A DNA stretch of 64,000 nucleotides from NCBI GenBank assembly GCA_003249105.1, contig QBLT01000001.1:1-64000 (forward strand), in the 5' to 3' direction. Under the pieces are notes generated by a model that saw only the letters and a program-made list of their open reading frames with translations, had not been told where the DNA came from and searched no databases. Positions 38,232-47,484 of this stretch are shown here, in pieces (positions within the stretch are counted from its first letter, which is position 1; every line of letters starts with the position of its first letter). This DNA is from Leptolyngbya sp. GTDB lineage: Bacteria > Cyanobacteriota > Cyanobacteriia > Phormidesmidales > Phormidesmidaceae. The translations under genes were made by a program, and so were the position numbers.

Positions 38232-40108
38232 TAGAATGCCTCCGTAAATTCCATCAATGCCGCTGCGTTGATCACCCGTGCTCCAGCCTTCGGTGTCGGC
38301 AAAATGGAGGGCACCCCACCGTTAAACCGACCCCCTGACGCTTCAGCGCCCTCACCATCGACCGGCAGCGGCAACAGCTCCGCTGCGATCGCCATCCGAA
38401 TCGCTATCTCCTGCCGGGCGCGATCGCTATCTCCCAGCGATTGCGGGGTACGGGCCTCCAGTTTTGCCTTCACCTTAGGCCAGGTCTTGACGCTCCAGTC
38501 GTCATCGAGCACGTCGGCCTTGGGCACCTTGATCGAAGAAATTAAGGGAATCGATGTCTCATCCTTGCGGCAGAAGCCGGGGCTAATCAGCACACACCGC
38601 CCCACCGGCAGCCGGTTAAACTGGGCAGGCTCAACAATGGGGCGTTTCTGCAAATGGTCGCTGGTCGAGTGTGAGGCTCCACCTTTGCCGCCGCTGCTGC
38701 GCGACTTTTGCTTGATCGTCACTTCCTCTTCGCCCAGATAATCCGAGAACATCCGGGCACTATCGGGATCTTGCGGATTAAACAATACCTTGGTGGCGCA
38801 ACCGCCCAAAATCGCCCTGGCCTGCTCTCGCTTATAGGCATCCTCTAGCTGGGTAATGTTCTGAAAGCCAATTACCGTACACAGGCCGTCAGAACGGTTT
38901 TCGTTGAGCCACTGGGTCAAATAGGGCAGGTAAAGGGTCGGCAGCTCATCAATGGCCAGCAGCAGCGGATCGCTCCGTTTCTTCGTGACATTCATCGTCA
39001 CCATCATGTGCAGCACTGTGGCCACCAGGGGCGCAACGGCTTCACGCCTGCGCCGATCTAGACCCAGAATCACCAGTTGCTTACCGGATAGCTCAATTGG
39101 CAGCGTGGTCTGACCGCAAAAGGTTGAGATCAGCTCGGGGGCCATGAACCGAGAAAACACCTTGCTGGCAGTACCGATCACCCCTGCCACCGTTTTTTCA
39201 GAATCCTTTAGCTGCAAGAGCTGAGAAAAGGCGTAATACACCCAGTGGGAAATGTGCCAGCCCTGGGGCAGATGACCCAGTTCTCCCAGACGCTTGCCTT
39301 CCATAATCCGGGCGGGCAGGGCATCGAGACCCAGCACGGCGCTGGCCGTCATCAAGTCAGGGTTGGGCATGCCCTTGGCCAGCATGAGAATGGCCTGGGT
39401 CAGCTGGTCTCCGGCGTCGGCAAAAAACTTATCCTCGGAGCTGTTGCTAGAGCGGGCAAAGTTGCGGTTCATCACCGACGCGATCTGCCGGGCCATCAGG
39501 GCATCGTCGGCATCGGCCATAAAGTCGAGGATGTTGCAGACCTCAGACTCGGGGTAGCCCGGCGCAAAAATGCGCACGTCATAGCCTCGGCGGGCCGCAT
39601 AGGCCACCAGACACTCGGCCTGCCCCGGATATTTGAAGTCGTAGACCAAGGCGGGCATACCCTCATCCAGCGCCGCGCGAATCAACGGGTTAATCGCCGA
39701 ATAGGTTTTACCTGAACCGGGGCCACCCGCGATCGCTACCCCTCGCTGCACATCGGGCAGGTAGAGGGCCTTGGCATTGCGGGGCTTGCCCTGTTTGTTG
39801 CGCCGCAAGGAGCCAATGTAGAGGGCCACGGAGTTATGCTTCTTGGCCTTGAGCTGGGCGATCGCCCGTTTTCTCGCCCGTGCCTTTTCCGCGCCACCGC
39901 TGACGCTGCCCCTGGCAATCTTGCCGCTGGTTCCTCGGCCCTTCATGATCTGCATGACCATGAACACCAGCGCGATCGCCCCCAGAATGATGCCGTTGCT
40001 GCCCATCAACGGTTTGAGCGCCGGGGCAATCGAATGCTCCACCGACTCTAGGGCCGTTGATCGGGCTGGGGGAGACTGTGCCAATAGAGCTTGTTCGGTG
40101 GCAAACAT
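38231..40108 (-). CDS. VirD4/TraG-family type IV coupling protein
   Basis: 'GVAIAGGPGSGKTYSAINPLIRAALDEGMPALVYDFKYPGQAECL', 'PLLLAIDELPTLYLPYLTQWLNENRSDGLCTVIGFQNITQLEDAYKREQARAILGGCATKVLF'. Confidence 0.9.
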   Translation of the reverse strand: MFATEQALLAQSPPARSTALESVEHSIAPALKPLMGSNGIILGAIALVFMVMQIMKGRGTSGKIARGSVSGGAEKARARKRAIAQLKAKKHNSVALYIGSLRRNKQGKPRNAKALYLPDVQRGVAIAGGPGSGKTYSAINPLIRAALDEGMPALVYDFKYPGQAECLVAYAARRGYDVRIFAPGYPESEVCNILDFMADADDALMARQIASVMNRNFARSSNSSEDKFFADAGDQLTQAILMLAKGMPNPDLMTASAVLGLDALPARIMEGKRLGELGHLPQGWHISHWVYYAFSQLLQLKDSEKTVAGVIGTASKVFSRFMAPELISTFCGQTTLPIELSGKQLVILGLDRRRREAVAPLVATVLHMMVTMNVTKKRSDPLLLAIDELPTLYLPYLTQWLNENRSDGLCTVIGFQNITQLEDAYKREQARAILGGCATKVLFNPQDPDSARMFSDYLGEEEVTIKQKSRSSGGKGGASHSTSDHLQKRPIVEPAQFNRLPVGRCVLISPGFCRKDETSIPLISSIKVPKADVLDDDWSVKTWPKVKAKLEARTPQSLGDSDRARQEIAIRMAIAAELLPLPVDGEGAEASGGRFNGGVPSILPTPKAGARVINAAALMEFTEAF

Positions 40109-40118
40109 ACTGGGCTAC

Positions 40119-41618
40119 CTAGGCCTTCTTCCGGCTCTTGGGGTTAGGTCGAGATCGAGTCGATGAATGTTTCTGGGACTGGTTCTGAACGGGCGGCAGA
40201 TCGCGGGTTACCTGAGCCAACAGAGTGAACAATTGGGCCGGGTTGCCCTTCCACAGCCACCAAACCAGCGCGAGGGCGAGGGTTGATGAAAACGCCACCA
40301 GCCCAACTGGCCCTGGATTGTCAGTCAGGGCTTCGATCGCTTGGCTCACCCGGCTCGACTCATCTGGGGCTAGAGCTGGGGTCTCTGGGGTGGGGCTGTA
40401 GGGAATAGCGCCAAAAGCCTGCTGCCCCAAAAAGACGGCATCCCCCGGCTTGACCACCATGAAAGGAATCGGGCCAATGCCGTAGGGCGAACAGTCCGCC
40501 GCCGTGCCCTCCCCCGACTGCCGACAGGTTCTAAAGTAGGCCACCAGCTGGATCTCGTCGCGAGACACCCGGTGCGGCACCACCTTGAACGACGGGTTAT
40601 AGATGGCGGCACCCAGGCGCTCTAACCCCTGATTGACGGTAGTGAGGTCGCCCGTTCCCATGCCGCCCACCTGGCGCTGCCCGACCCGCCAGTGCAGCGA
40701 TCGCGCCTGCCCTGGGACTGACTCTGGGGCCGAAAAGACTACTTCGAGGGCACCCTTGTCGGCCTCCTGCACGGTGGCGATCGCAATCTCACCCTGCACG
40801 CCGATTTTGCCCGGCAGCGTCCACAGGCTAAGGTTTTCAAGCAGCGGTACCTCTGTGAGTTTGGCCGACTCCCATTGGCTAAAGTTCTGGATCGGAGCGA
40901 TCTCAATCCCCGGCAGCTCACCAATGGTGTAGTTGGCCAGGTCAAGATAGGACAAGCTAATTTCACCGTACTTGGGGTGCTGCTTGATCAACTCGCCCAG
41001 GGTGGTGCCACCGGTAGCGACAAACGTGGGGTCAACAATGGCAATCAGGTCTTTGACCAACCGAGAGTCGGCCACCTTGAGCGACAAGAGTGCCGGAGCA
41101 GCTCTAACCAAGGACGAAAGCGTTTGATAGTTCAGCAGCCCAAACTTGTCCAAGGGGATGGCTCTGATTCCTCCATCTCTGCCCTTGCTGGCATACACCC
41201 CCAGCTGATCGGCGATCGCAGCCATAGTCAGCAGGTGGACGTCAAAGCCACCCTGCAAATCGCCCACCGTCAGCACGTCAGCGATCGCATCGCCCCGCTG
41301 CCACGACACCGACCCCCAGGTTCCCGCCTCCGCCAGCACGGGCAGATCAGAGAAGGTAATCAGCCGCCAGTCAGGTATAGCCGCCTGGCGATCGCCAATC
41401 CGCAGCACCCCCAACGGCAGACTAAAATTAGCGGTAGTCAAGCCCGAGTGGGAGGGTTGCTCTGTTGCAGTCCCAGGGTGAGCTTCGGGCTGGGCCAGCG
41501 TCTCCGCCTCCTGAGCAGAGGCTGGGTCGAGGGGGGATGCAATAGCACCAGCACTAGACACTACCCCCAGCACCACCAGGAGAATCAACGCCGGGAGCGA
41601 GGCTACCCGCCCCATCAT
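40119..41618 (-). CDS. T4SS-associated secreted/membrane-anchored protein
   Basis: 499 aa; signal peptide, C-terminal TM (GLVAFSSTLALALVWWLW); shares a '(Y)xIGPIPx' domain with the murein hydrolase at 29301-31733. Confidence 0.6.
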   Translation of the reverse strand: MMGRVASLPALILLVVLGVVSSAGAIASPLDPASAQEAETLAQPEAHPGTATEQPSHSGLTTANFSLPLGVLRIGDRQAAIPDWRLITFSDLPVLAEAGTWGSVSWQRGDAIADVLTVGDLQGGFDVHLLTMAAIADQLGVYASKGRDGGIRAIPLDKFGLLNYQTLSSLVRAAPALLSLKVADSRLVKDLIAIVDPTFVATGGTTLGELIKQHPKYGEISLSYLDLANYTIGELPGIEIAPIQNFSQWESAKLTEVPLLENLSLWTLPGKIGVQGEIAIATVQEADKGALEVVFSAPESVPGQARSLHWRVGQRQVGGMGTGDLTTVNQGLERLGAAIYNPSFKVVPHRVSRDEIQLVAYFRTCRQSGEGTAADCSPYGIGPIPFMVVKPGDAVFLGQQAFGAIPYSPTPETPALAPDESSRVSQAIEALTDNPGPVGLVAFSSTLALALVWWLWKGNPAQLFTLLAQVTRDLPPVQNQSQKHSSTRSRPNPKSRKKA

Positions 41619-42421
41619 TCGTCACCCCCAACCGCCTCAGCCGGGTCGAGCGGTGCTGCATCCGCATCCTCAGGGGCACCACCTGGCCTCGGGACAGTTT
41701 GGCGCTGCTGCTCCAGCCCCCGCCTCGCGACCGCCTGCACTACCTCCAGGCTTATACCAGTCTGAGCCGACGCCTCTGCCACCGGCACACCGTTAGCGAT
41801 CAACGCCAAAAATGCCCTCAGACTTTGGTGCATGGGGCCATTGGTGGCGATCGTACCGGCTTCAATCAGGGCTGCAATCCCGTGGGAGAACGTTAGGGGA
41901 GTAGCACCCTGGCCAGGGCTGGCCGAAGCTTGAATCATGGCCCTGGGGCCAGATGGTGCCGGGGCAGAAACCACCGCGATCGTCGAGTAATCGGCTGGCC
42001 CAGACCCATAGGCGATCGGAAACTGGAAAAGGTGAGCTGTACCGGAGTCATCCCGCGCCACCACAGAGAGTAGAGTAGCCGGGGTAGAGGGCAATCCCTG
42101 GAACGAAACACCGCTGATACGCCGGAGGTGTACCACCTGAGCGCCACCGGCATCAAGGGGCGAGTCAAAGTCGATGGTCAGCTTAGAGGGGTCATCTAAC
42201 CAGGCTCGATAGATGCGCAGCCCGAGGCGAGAAAAGTCGAGGTTGGCCCCAGACCCCGGCCAGACCGTGATCGGTACCGTACCCGCCTGAGCCGCTTCTA
42301 ACCGCACCTCCTGCCGCAGCGGGCGACCCTGGGCCAAGCCAGGTGCCCCCAGTACCGCCCACCAAAGGGGCACGGCGCACGCCGTCAGCGCTATACATAG
42401 CAGTCTGTTGCGGTCTTTCAT
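41615..42421 (-). CDS. Putative VirB9/TraK-like T4SS protein
   Basis: Signal peptide followed by a beta-rich domain; encoded next to the VirB10-like gene. Positional inference. Confidence 0.45.
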   Translation of the reverse strand: MKDRNRLLCIALTACAVPLWWAVLGAPGLAQGRPLRQEVRLEAAQAGTVPITVWPGSGANLDFSRLGLRIYRAWLDDPSKLTIDFDSPLDAGGAQVVHLRRISGVSFQGLPSTPATLLSVVARDDSGTAHLFQFPIAYGSGPADYSTIAVVSAPAPSGPRAMIQASASPGQGATPLTFSHGIAALIEAGTIATNGPMHQSLRAFLALIANGVPVAEASAQTGISLEVVQAVARRGLEQQRQTVPRPGGAPEDADAAPLDPAEAVGGDE

Positions 42422-42430
42422 CGTGTAGTC

Positions 42431-44110
42431 CTACGGCTCAAAGACAAATTCGTTCAGGGCAAAGACAGACACCTCCGCAGTGTCGTGAAACCAGATCCGG
42501 TTGCGGGAGTCGTAGTCGTCAATGCGCTGAGTCACCCGCTGCTGCTCGATCGGTAAAACGGCCTGAGCTGCGCCTGATAGAAGACCGGCAATGATGTTGA
42601 CCGGGGCATATTCGGTAGCGACAGCGCTGGCTCCCTCACCGATAATCGTCTGCTGGCTAAGGGGGCGATTGAGCAGCTCGCCCACATGGCCGAGCGCCCC
42701 CAGGGCAGCTAGCTGCATCTGTGCCGCCCTGACCTCGCCACCGTTGCGCATCTCCTGGGCAACCAGAGGATTACCGTTGCCGCCCGTAATCAGCAGGTGA
42801 TTCAGGGGCACTGGCGTTACCTTGCTCACCCCATCTTGGACCGTGACCACATCGGTCACCGACAGCTCCACCATCCCCGAGCCTGCCAGCACAGACACCT
42901 CGGCTACTAGCACCGTGCCAGCGTCCAGAGCCACGGTACCGTTATCAGCTAGAAGTGGCTGACTGAGGGCGATCGCCGTTCGCTGACTCTGCTGTTCCCG
43001 GCTCAGATCTTCGGCCCAGTAAATTGGGGCGACCAGCGTGGCCGCCGCCGTTGTCCCTGGAGCCACTCGCTTCAGAGTCCGCCCCAGGATTGCAGCCTCC
43101 TCTATCTGCAACAACGCAGGGGTAGCATCGCTGACAAGCTGCGCGATAGGCTCAGCCGCTGCGGGCTGCTGTGGCAAGGCAGAACTCGCCGGGGGTAACG
43201 ACTCTATTGGCGTAGGTTGCTGTGGGCCTGGAGTAAAGGCGGGTTCCATCCCCATGCCAGTGCCATAGCTGCCCATCGCCGCCAATGAGGCCCAAAGAAC
43301 CTCCGGGGCAGGCGGAGGAGGCCTATTCACTACGTTTTGTCGCGGCGGCGATGCACTGGGTCTGGGCGCTGGCTCCACCTGACGTGGCGTTGCAGGGGCA
43401 TAGGTCGGTGCAGTGCGAGTCACCGGCCCAGTCGGCTGCACGGCCTGGGGAGAGACAGCAACGGTAGGCTGAGCGCCTTCAGCCTGCACGGCCTGGGCGC
43501 GAGCCATCTGATTGCGCAACGCTAGCAACTCGGCGGCTGATGGATCATTCCCTTCGCCATTGGTTCGAGCCTCGTGGAGCTGCAATGCCTGGGTTTGATT
43601 CCCCAGGGCATTGCGCGTCTTGAGTTGCCCAATCTCCTGCCGCTGCCGCTCTAGGGCCAACTGAGTCGGGTCTGCAGGCGGCTCTGGGGCTTGCTCTGGC
43701 CTCGCCGTGGGGGTTAAATCTCGCTTTCCGGCACTTTGAAAACCCGATAAGACACCACCCACCACCACCATGCATAGCCCCCCAATCAGGGCAACAGAAC
43801 CCGCCTTCACCAGAGGGTTAGCCCAGATCGGGGTACGGGTCTTTCCGTCTGCATGGACACGACCGGCCAGCACATCGCGGTCAACCAACTCCTCTTCATC
43901 ATCCCCTTCCCCATCGGGGTCGGTCGCCACACCATCCAGCGACTCATCACCCAATGCCCCAGAATTAGAAGGGGCGTTCTCTGGGTCAATGCCAACCAAC
44001 AGAGATAGCTCATAGAGTTCATCGCGATCGAGATCGCCTTCATCGAGCAGCAAATCTACAGTGTTCGGAGCGATCGCCGCCCCATTTCCATTTTCAGTTC
44101 CAGTCGTCAT
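42431..44110 (-). CDS. VirB10/TrbI/TraB-like T4SS protein
   Basis: Single N-terminal TM (GSVALIGGLCMVVVGGVL), Pro-rich linker, C-terminal domain 'APIYWAEDLSREQQSQRTAIALSQPLLADNGTVALDAGTVLVAEV'. Confidence 0.65.
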   Translation of the reverse strand: MTTGTENGNGAAIAPNTVDLLLDEGDLDRDELYELSLLVGIDPENAPSNSGALGDESLDGVATDPDGEGDDEEELVDRDVLAGRVHADGKTRTPIWANPLVKAGSVALIGGLCMVVVGGVLSGFQSAGKRDLTPTARPEQAPEPPADPTQLALERQRQEIGQLKTRNALGNQTQALQLHEARTNGEGNDPSAAELLALRNQMARAQAVQAEGAQPTVAVSPQAVQPTGPVTRTAPTYAPATPRQVEPAPRPSASPPRQNVVNRPPPPAPEVLWASLAAMGSYGTGMGMEPAFTPGPQQPTPIESLPPASSALPQQPAAAEPIAQLVSDATPALLQIEEAAILGRTLKRVAPGTTAAATLVAPIYWAEDLSREQQSQRTAIALSQPLLADNGTVALDAGTVLVAEVSVLAGSGMVELSVTDVVTVQDGVSKVTPVPLNHLLITGGNGNPLVAQEMRNGGEVRAAQMQLAALGALGHVGELLNRPLSQQTIIGEGASAVATEYAPVNIIAGLLSGAAQAVLPIEQQRVTQRIDDYDSRNRIWFHDTAEVSVFALNEFVFEP

Positions 44111-44850
44111 CTCGCCGCCTCCGTCATCTCAGTAATGTCAGTAATTTGCAGTCCTGCCGAACGCACTTGGTAGACGGCCCGCTGCACCGCCGTCGCTTCA
44201 GCCTCCATCGGGTCAGAAGGCGGCTCAACGGCCTGAATACGAATCACCTTGTTGACCGGAATCGCAATCCCACCAGGATTTTTCACGTCGAAAATAATCA
44301 GATTCGCGACCATGGTTACATCCCAAAAACCAGGCGCAATTAGCAGAGGTTCAGACAGGGACTCAATATTGAAAACACTTTGCGCTTGCCCCTGAAACAC
44401 CGATCTCGGGGTCAAGGCACCGACCTGCTCCAAAAATGAACCCCGAAAGTCTTCAGAAAGACTAAAACTCGCTTGCCACGCTTTTGTGGTGACGGTATTG
44501 CTTCCTGCCTTGACGCCTGAATCAGTCGTTGTTTGGATTGTTCCAGTCGCATCCTGAGCTTGACTGACTCCATTCCAGGTAAATACCATCGTCATTGCCT
44601 GCCTCGTGAACAGGCGAATCGACTCCGGTGTTCTATCTAGGTTGTCGATCGGCTTCACCGTAAACGAGTTGCCGTCAATGGTTTGAACCAGTGTCGGGAC
44701 AGGCTTTCTAGCGATTTGACTGGTCGCCATCCCCAGCACTGCCGTCAGCAACAGATTGAGGCCACCCAGCACTAGCGCTAGCAACACAAAGAGGGGGAGC
44801 AGGTTTTCAGTTGCGAGTAAACCTTGTCTTTTCGGGTTGATTAATGTCAT
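44107..44850 (-). CDS. VirB8/TraE-like T4SS inner membrane protein
   Basis: 247 aa, one N-terminal TM and a periplasmic domain; located between VirB10-like and VirB6-like genes. Confidence 0.45.
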   Translation of the reverse strand: MTLINPKRQGLLATENLLPLFVLLALVLGGLNLLLTAVLGMATSQIARKPVPTLVQTIDGNSFTVKPIDNLDRTPESIRLFTRQAMTMVFTWNGVSQAQDATGTIQTTTDSGVKAGSNTVTTKAWQASFSLSEDFRGSFLEQVGALTPRSVFQGQAQSVFNIESLSEPLLIAPGFWDVTMVANLIIFDVKNPGGIAIPVNKVIRIQAVEPPSDPMEAEATAVQRAVYQVRSAGLQITDITEMTEAAR

Positions 44851-44900
44851 CTCATTTACCTACAGGGTCTACGGCCAAATAAATTTCAACGAGGGAGAAA

Positions 44901-46061
44901 TCAGCGCCCCCTTTGCGGCAGTCTTGGATAGGCCAATTGAGAGGAATGGTTCGTACTCACGTGGGTAGTCGATAGCGCCATCCGACTGAGCAGTATGGTT
45001 GCAGCGCCCGTTGACCCGGCCAGCATGATATTGAAAATTGCCAATCCGCCCCCACTGGCCAACCCCAGCGCCAGCGCCGGGGCCAGCAGGGCAATTAAGA
45101 CCAGGAACCCATTGGTATCAAAGGTGTTGGCATTCATAATCACGACGGCACACATGCCGACAATGATGTTGTAGGCCATCTGAGCAAAACCCAGACTCAA
45201 GAATCCGGTTATCCAGGCAAAGATGGGTTTGCCGCCAAAGGGCAACAGACTGGCTGCCACAGCGAACGGCCCCATCAGCGCCGTGAGCAACAGCGAAATT
45301 TGAATCAAATTCACAAACGCCCACTGAAAGGCCATCAAAAAAGCATGGATAACTACACGAGACTGAGAGCCGATTAGGCCACCAAATGCACCCGGCAGAA
45401 TATCGCCTACATTGCCGTCAGTGTTATAGGCGTCGATCGCCCCTCGCACCATCTGCAAGGTCATGTCAATTTGAGGAAAAACGCTACCAGCAACGCCCGT
45501 AGCCGTTACTAGCCAATGCTGCTTAAAATCGCCCACCGTCGCCTCGATCTGCGCATAGGCCATTTCCAGACACTGGATCTGGGCCTCCCCCAGTAGGGAC
45601 TGACATTGCTGCACCTGGGCATCCACCTCGGCGACCACAACACCCTTGGCGATCGCCCCCCGGATCGCTTCTTCCAGGGTGACGTTCAACATCGAGACTT
45701 GCAGCACCTGCTCATTCGTTCTGTTGATGACATCTCGAACAGAGCGCGTAGAAATGCCCAAAAGGCTACCTTGATTACTCAGTAGAGCAACCACAATCAG
45801 CGGCCACACCAGCATTCTCAGCGGTTCCCGGTAATCATCCTCATGCACGGCCATATAGGCAAATCGCATCATGAACAAGACCAACGCCCCAACGGCAAAG
45901 ATCAGCGCCAGTCCGGTGATTTGGGTGTAGAGTTCCGAGGTAAACAGCTGCGTCCAATAAAGGCTATAGATATCGCCAATATCACGGCTCATCTCAAAGC
46001 CCTGGCGAAGCAGCTCGCCAGCACCTTGCACTCCTAAAATCTGCGTCGAATTTACGGTCAT
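44901..46061 (-). CDS. VirB6/TrbL-like polytopic membrane protein
   Basis: 386 aa with several TM segments (e.g. LALIFAVGALVLFMMRF; LLTALMGPFAVAASLLPF; FLVLIALLAPALALGLASGGGLAIF). Confidence 0.65.
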   Translation of the reverse strand: MTVNSTQILGVQGAGELLRQGFEMSRDIGDIYSLYWTQLFTSELYTQITGLALIFAVGALVLFMMRFAYMAVHEDDYREPLRMLVWPLIVVALLSNQGSLLGISTRSVRDVINRTNEQVLQVSMLNVTLEEAIRGAIAKGVVVAEVDAQVQQCQSLLGEAQIQCLEMAYAQIEATVGDFKQHWLVTATGVAGSVFPQIDMTLQMVRGAIDAYNTDGNVGDILPGAFGGLIGSQSRVVIHAFLMAFQWAFVNLIQISLLLTALMGPFAVAASLLPFGGKPIFAWITGFLSLGFAQMAYNIIVGMCAVVIMNANTFDTNGFLVLIALLAPALALGLASGGGLAIFNIMLAGSTGAATILLSRMALSTTHVSTNHSSQLAYPRLPQRGR

Positions 46062-46119
46062 CTGCCGTCACCAAGAAGAACACTCAACCCAAATCGGTCA
46101 CACCGTTTCCGCTTCGTTG

Positions 46120-47469
46120 TTACTGAAAGAGCACTAGGCCCGCCGAGCTGTTGATCACCTCAGCAGCCTGGGCCATACCCTGGCGAGATTGCGCCCGGTT
46201 GAGAGCAGATAGCTCTCGGGCAGCCTCAATTTGCACCAGGGAGTCAGCAGCCAGTTGCTGCCGCATCTGAATACTTTGACCGTACTGAGCCACGTCGATG
46301 GCCGACGATTGCGCCAGGGCCGCAATGTGGCTTTTCATAATGTCCTGCGTCACATCAAGCGCCTGAGCTTCTTCAGCGAGGACAACGATTTCCTGCAAGG
46401 TGTCGTCTGTGGCCTTGACCTCAGCCACAATCCCCGCCTGGCCCTCCTCACTGAGGAGGGAGTTAGCAAAACCTGCGGCAGCCGCACGGGAGACTTCTTT
46501 ACTCGCCGTGTCAGCCAGCGCGATCGGGTTCATGTTGAACCGGTCTACCCGCTGCGAGGCAGCACCAGGCGAGCCATTTTCTGCCCCAGAGACGATCGCA
46601 GTGGTGAGCGCGAGTTGTGAGGCCAGCACGTCGGGAATGCCCAAACTGCCGGTAATGAATTCAGGCGGTGTCCCAAAACCACCTCGAATATTGTCCAGAA
46701 AGCGCCCCGCCGCCGTAGCAACGGTTGGAGAACGAGCCGCAACCCCCTGGGCCAGGGTCTGCGTTCTGATGTTGACCTCAGCGCGATGCCCAGCGCCTGC
46801 GCCATCACCAAACAGACCGCCGGGACCAAGCACAGCCCCGCCGCCAAAGCCACCACCGCCATTGAGAATGTCTCCGAGGGGGTTGTTAGACCCACCACCA
46901 CCCGTCAAGATGCCGCCCAGGCCACCGCCGTTGGGGGTGCCGCCCCAGCCGCCGTTGAGGATGCCACCCAGTCCACCGCCATTGAGAATGCCGCCTAGGC
47001 CGCCACTGTTGAGGATGCTACCCAGGTCACCATTGAGAATGCTGCCTAAACCCCCACCGTTGAGAATGCTGCCCAGGTCACCATTGAGAATGCTGCCTAA
47101 ACCCCCACCGTTGAGAATGCTGCCCAGGTCACCATTGAGAATGCTGCTTAAACCACCACCGTTGAGAATGCTGCCCAGGTCACCATTGAGAATACTGCCT
47201 AGACCACCGCCGTTGAGGATGCTGTCCAGGTCGCCGTTGAGAATACTGCCCGTACCACTCCCCCAGCCCCCATTGGCAAGCGCCCCCACGTCAAGTCCAG
47301 GGATAGAGCCTGGAGTAGAGGTCGGGGCGAATGTCGCAGTCGGGTCAGCAGTAATGGAAGTCGGATTTATGGCCTGAGCCTGTACTGGCTCCCCATGGGC
47401 CATAGCCATAGCCAATGCGCCAACGAGCGTTAATGAGCGCAATCCAGTTTTTGATAGTCGTCGATTCAT
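46120..47469 (-). CDS. Secreted T4SS protein with GLGSILNGDLGSILNGG repeats and helical C-terminus (VirB5-like by position)
   Basis: Signal peptide; tandem repeats of ~17 aa; helical C-terminal half; between VirB6- and VirB4-like genes. Confidence 0.6.
   Translation of the reverse strand: MNRRLSKTGLRSLTLVGALAMAMAHGEPVQAQAINPTSITADPTATFAPTSTPGSIPGLDVGALANGGWGSGTGSILNGDLDSILNGGGLGSILNGDLGSILNGGGLSSILNGDLGSILNGGGLGSILNGDLGSILNGGGLGSILNGDLGSILNSGGLGGILNGGGLGGILNGGWGGTPNGGGLGGILTGGGGSNNPLGDILNGGGGFGGGAVLGPGGLFGDGAGAGHRAEVNIRTQTLAQGVAARSPTVATAAGRFLDNIRGGFGTPPEFITGSLGIPDVLASQLALTTAIVSGAENGSPGAASQRVDRFNMNPIALADTASKEVSRAAAAGFANSLLSEEGQAGIVAEVKATDDTLQEIVVLAEEAQALDVTQDIMKSHIAALAQSSAIDVAQYGQSIQMRQQLAADSLVQIEAARELSALNRAQSRQGMAQAAEVINSSAGLVLFQ
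46970..47250. repeat. Intragenic ~51-bp tandem repeat
   Basis: Repeated 'ccattgagaatgctgcctaaacccccaccgttgagaatgctgcccaggtca' units with few substitutions. Confidence 0.85.
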
Positions 47470-47484
47470 AGATACGCCTCATGA

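Noticed and set aside
46400-47377. 325-aa plus-strand ORF rich in PPLRMLPRSPLRMLPKP
   Set aside because: Mirror of the 51-bp tandem repeat in the minus-strand T4SS gene; proline-rich low-complexity artefact.
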